DNA of 7,466 bases from Acidimicrobiaceae bacterium. Its GTDB lineage: Bacteria; Actinomycetota; Acidimicrobiia; Acidimicrobiales; RAAP-2. Below the pieces are notes generated by a model. That model was not told where the DNA came from and made no database searches. It worked only from the letters and a program-made list of their open reading frames with translations. The stretch covers positions 1-7,466 of the forward strand of contig PLXU01000173.1 of NCBI GenBank assembly GCA_003151555.1, read 5' to 3'. Of this stretch, positions 5,706-7,466 are shown in pieces (within the stretch, counting starts at the first letter, position 1; each line of letters opens with the position of its first letter). Position numbers and translations under genes: made by a program.

Positions 5706-7303
5706 GCGACGATATTCGCCGACTCGCTCGCTGGCTGCGCCGGGCCCAGCCCCCGCTCGGGTCCCTGCTTCGCGCACTAGTGAGCGGTCTCGTCGCGACG
5801 GCGACCAACGTGGCGCTGCTCGTCGGGGCAGTCGCCCTGTTAGTGGAGAGCGCGACGCGACCCGGGCTGCGCGCGGTGGCGGGCGTGTTGATCATGATTG
5901 AGCTCTTGGCCTTTCTACGCTCGCCGATTCGTTTTAACGAACGGCTGAGTTCGCACCGCCTCGGTTTTTCGGCCGTGACCCGGTGGCGGCACTGGCTGGT
6001 CGAGACGATTGGGTTCTGGAGCTACGGCCGTTGGCGTGCGTACGCCGCGGGCGACCTGCTCGAACGCTCCTTGCGTGATACGGACGAACTGCAAGACCTC
6101 TGGCTGCGCTGTGTTGTTCCCGGCGCGAGCGTTGTCCTGACTTCGTTGCTGGGCGACCTCTTTATTGGCCTGCTACCCCCGCACGGGGGCTGGTGGCCAG
6201 TCGCGGGATTGTTGGCACTGTGCCAACTGGTGGGGCTCGTGGGACTGGGGGCCAACCTGGGCTCGCTGGTACACCGCGATCGACAACTTCGATTGGTGCG
6301 CGCGGGTTACCAGGCCACCCTTGTCGAGCTCAGCGCCGCCGCGCCGGAATTGCTGCTGCTGGGTGGTGACGACTTCGTCCAACGGCGCTTCGCGCGGGCC
6401 CGCCATTCCCTTCGCTTGGGCGAACGGGGCCTCGCTCGCCAACGGCGCGCCACCGGCGCGGTAGCGCCGATCGCGACGATCGCCGCCATGGCCACGATCG
6501 CCGCCATTCATCCGCGGACGTCGCCGTTGTGGATCGTGGTCGCCGCACTGCTGGCCCTTTCCACCTTCGAGGCCCTAGCTACGCTGCGCGGCGCGCTCGA
6601 TACGGCCGTCGCCATAAGTGCGGCGGCCGAGCGGCTCGAAGACTTAGAGGCGGCGTTGCCCGGCGGCGACCAGCCCTGGCCCGGCGCGAGAACGCTGCGC
6701 GCCGACCACCTCATCCTGCGCGAGGGCGAGGCACTACTGCTCAATGACGGGTCGTTCCACCTTCGAGCCGGGCACCATCTCGCGATCACTGGTCCGTCGG
6801 GTTCGGGAAAGTCGACGCTGCTGCGCACCCTCGGCGCCCTCGACGCGGTGCGCGGGGGACGAGTGTGCATCGAAGAGACCGAACTGACGGACCTCGACGA
6901 GGACGAACTTCGCCGCCACCTCGCCTACGTGCCGAGTGAGCCGGGCCTGACCAGGGGTTTCGCCCGCGACGTCGTGCTCGCGGGTCGTAGCGGCACCCGT
7001 GACTTCCTGGTCGACCTCGCGGCCCTCGGTCTTTTCGTGGATCCCGACGGCAAATGGGACGAACTATCCCGGGGTGAACGGACCCGGGTTGCGATTGTGC
7101 GGGCAATGGTCACCAACCCCGACATCTACCTGCTCGACGAGCCGACCGGCGCCCTCGGCGGCGAGGAAACGAGCGCGGTATTGGCGCTGCTCGCCGGGAC
7201 CGGCGCCAGCGTCGTGGTGGCGACGCACGACGAGATGGTCATGGACTGGTGCGACGAGGTGCTTGAACTGCGCGACGGCGAGTTGCGTTCCCTTAGCCGT
7301 TGA
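5702..7303 (+). CDS. cydC: CydC half of the CydDC ABC exporter
   Basis: 533 residues; partner of the preceding CydD-like protein in a heterodimeric exporter of the inner membrane. The membrane domain shows features typical of CydC: NERLSSHRLGF (79-89), GDLLERSLRDTDELQDLWLR (117-136) leading into VVP, and PELLLLGG (215-222). Membrane segments are near 22-48, 57-72, 141-158, 163-183, 252-269 and 274-294. The ATPase domain (about 330-533) has Walker A GPSGSGKST (364-372), signature LSRGE (455-459), Walker B LLDEP (477-481) with the catalytic Glu E480, and the switch His H509. The Q-loop reads YVPSEP, with Ser412 where Gln is usual. Start: TTG at 5702 overlaps the TGA of the upstream gene as TTGA, implying translational coupling; the next in-frame GTG would cut into the first membrane segment. 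The 3' end overlaps the convergent reductase gene by 11 bp. Confidence 0.92.
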   Translation: MSDDIRRLARWLRRAQPPLGSLLRALVSGLVATATNVALLVGAVALLVESATRPGLRAVAGVLIMIELLAFLRSPIRFNERLSSHRLGFSAVTRWRHWLVETIGFWSYGRWRAYAAGDLLERSLRDTDELQDLWLRCVVPGASVVLTSLLGDLFIGLLPPHGGWWPVAGLLALCQLVGLVGLGANLGSLVHRDRQLRLVRAGYQATLVELSAAAPELLLLGGDDFVQRRFARARHSLRLGERGLARQRRATGAVAPIATIAAMATIAAIHPRTSPLWIVVAALLALSTFEALATLRGALDTAVAISAAAERLEDLEAALPGGDQPWPGARTLRADHLILREGEALLLNDGSFHLRAGHHLAITGPSGSGKSTLLRTLGALDAVRGGRVCIEETELTDLDEDELRRHLAYVPSEPGLTRGFARDVVLAGRSGTRDFLVDLAALGLFVDPDGKWDELSRGERTRVAIVRAMVTNPDIYLLDEPTGALGGEETSAVLALLAGTGASVVVATHDEMVMDWCDEVLELRDGELRSLSR

Positions 7304-7466
7304 TGGTGGTCATGCCGGTGGCTTGGTAGCGCTCGCCCTGCACGGACCCTCGCGGTACGGCTGCCTCCAATTTCGCGCAGTCGGCCTCGCTCAGCGTGAT
7401 CGAACTGGCGGCAACGTTCTCGCGCAGCCACTTGCGCTGTTTGGTGCCGGGGATCGGCACCACGTC
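7293..7466 (-). CDS. Aldo/keto reductase, C-terminal 57 residues (partial, 5' end outside window)
   Basis: The visible end carries the C-terminal hallmark of NADP(H)-dependent aldo/keto reductases: VVPIPGTKQRKWLRENVAA, where the IPGT...K/R segment contacts the cofactor phosphate and the EN follows on the next helix. A helix with the pattern LSEADCAKLEAAVP comes next, then GERY and a short tail ending in NG. These are soluble cytoplasmic enzymes that reduce aldehydes and ketones; the substrate cannot be told because the catalytic Asp-Tyr-Lys-His residues are outside the window. The stop is TAA at 7295-7293. It is transcribed towards cydC, and the two coding ends overlap by 11 bp with no terminator between them. 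Confidence 0.9.
   Translation of the reverse strand, partial: DVVPIPGTKQRKWLRENVAASSITLSEADCAKLEAAVPRGSVQGERYQATGMTTING

Overview
The window is GC-rich, with frequent GTG/TTG starts, and reads like a chromosomal segment of a bacterium. The CydC/CydD and RecB/RNase H-like proteins resemble actinobacterial versions, so a high-GC actinobacterium (perhaps Acidimicrobiia-like) is my best guess. That is inference; there is no rRNA or marker gene to fix it.

Layout. (1) 1-1225, minus strand: the 5' two thirds of a PilB/GspE-type secretion ATPase. It has an N-terminal MshEN c-di-GMP-binding module and runs off the left edge just after its Walker A motif. (2) 1226-1745: about 520 bp without a gene and visibly less GC-rich than its surroundings. 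It holds a candidate pilB promoter whose -10 box sits in a perfect inverted repeat, plus further palindromes and an imperfect direct repeat. (3) 1746-2240, minus strand: the wreck of a PAS...EAL signalling gene. A PAS N-half and the last third of an EAL domain lie in the same frame, separated by one TGA, with everything between them deleted. (4) 2241-2491: a short stretch before the next gene, possibly holding more of the same wreck. (5) 2492-4186, plus: a TM0106-type nuclease, with a RecB/Cas4-like iron-sulfur cysteine set and a C-terminal RNase H-like exonuclease domain. (6) about 4221-5705 and 5702-7303, plus: cydD-like and cydC, the two half-transporters of a CydDC heterodimeric ABC exporter, joined by a 4-nt TTGA stop/start overlap. 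(7) 7293-7466, minus: the C-terminal 57 residues of an aldo/keto reductase, converging on and overlapping the end of cydC by 11 bp.

How they fit together. The nuclease and cydDC are tightly packed on the plus strand and probably share a transcript. CydDC is the exporter needed for cytochrome bd assembly, but no cydAB is present here. The pilB-like gene probably has its own promoter. Its c-di-GMP-binding domain lies next to a dead c-di-GMP phosphodiesterase gene; this proximity is suggestive but not proof of a link.

I do not see a clearly new defence, mobile or RNA system. The points most worth a second look are the asymmetric degeneration of the CydD/CydC ATP sites, the palindromic operator-like promoter of pilB, the PAS-EAL deletion remnant, and the apparent loss of a RecB catalytic acid in the nuclease.
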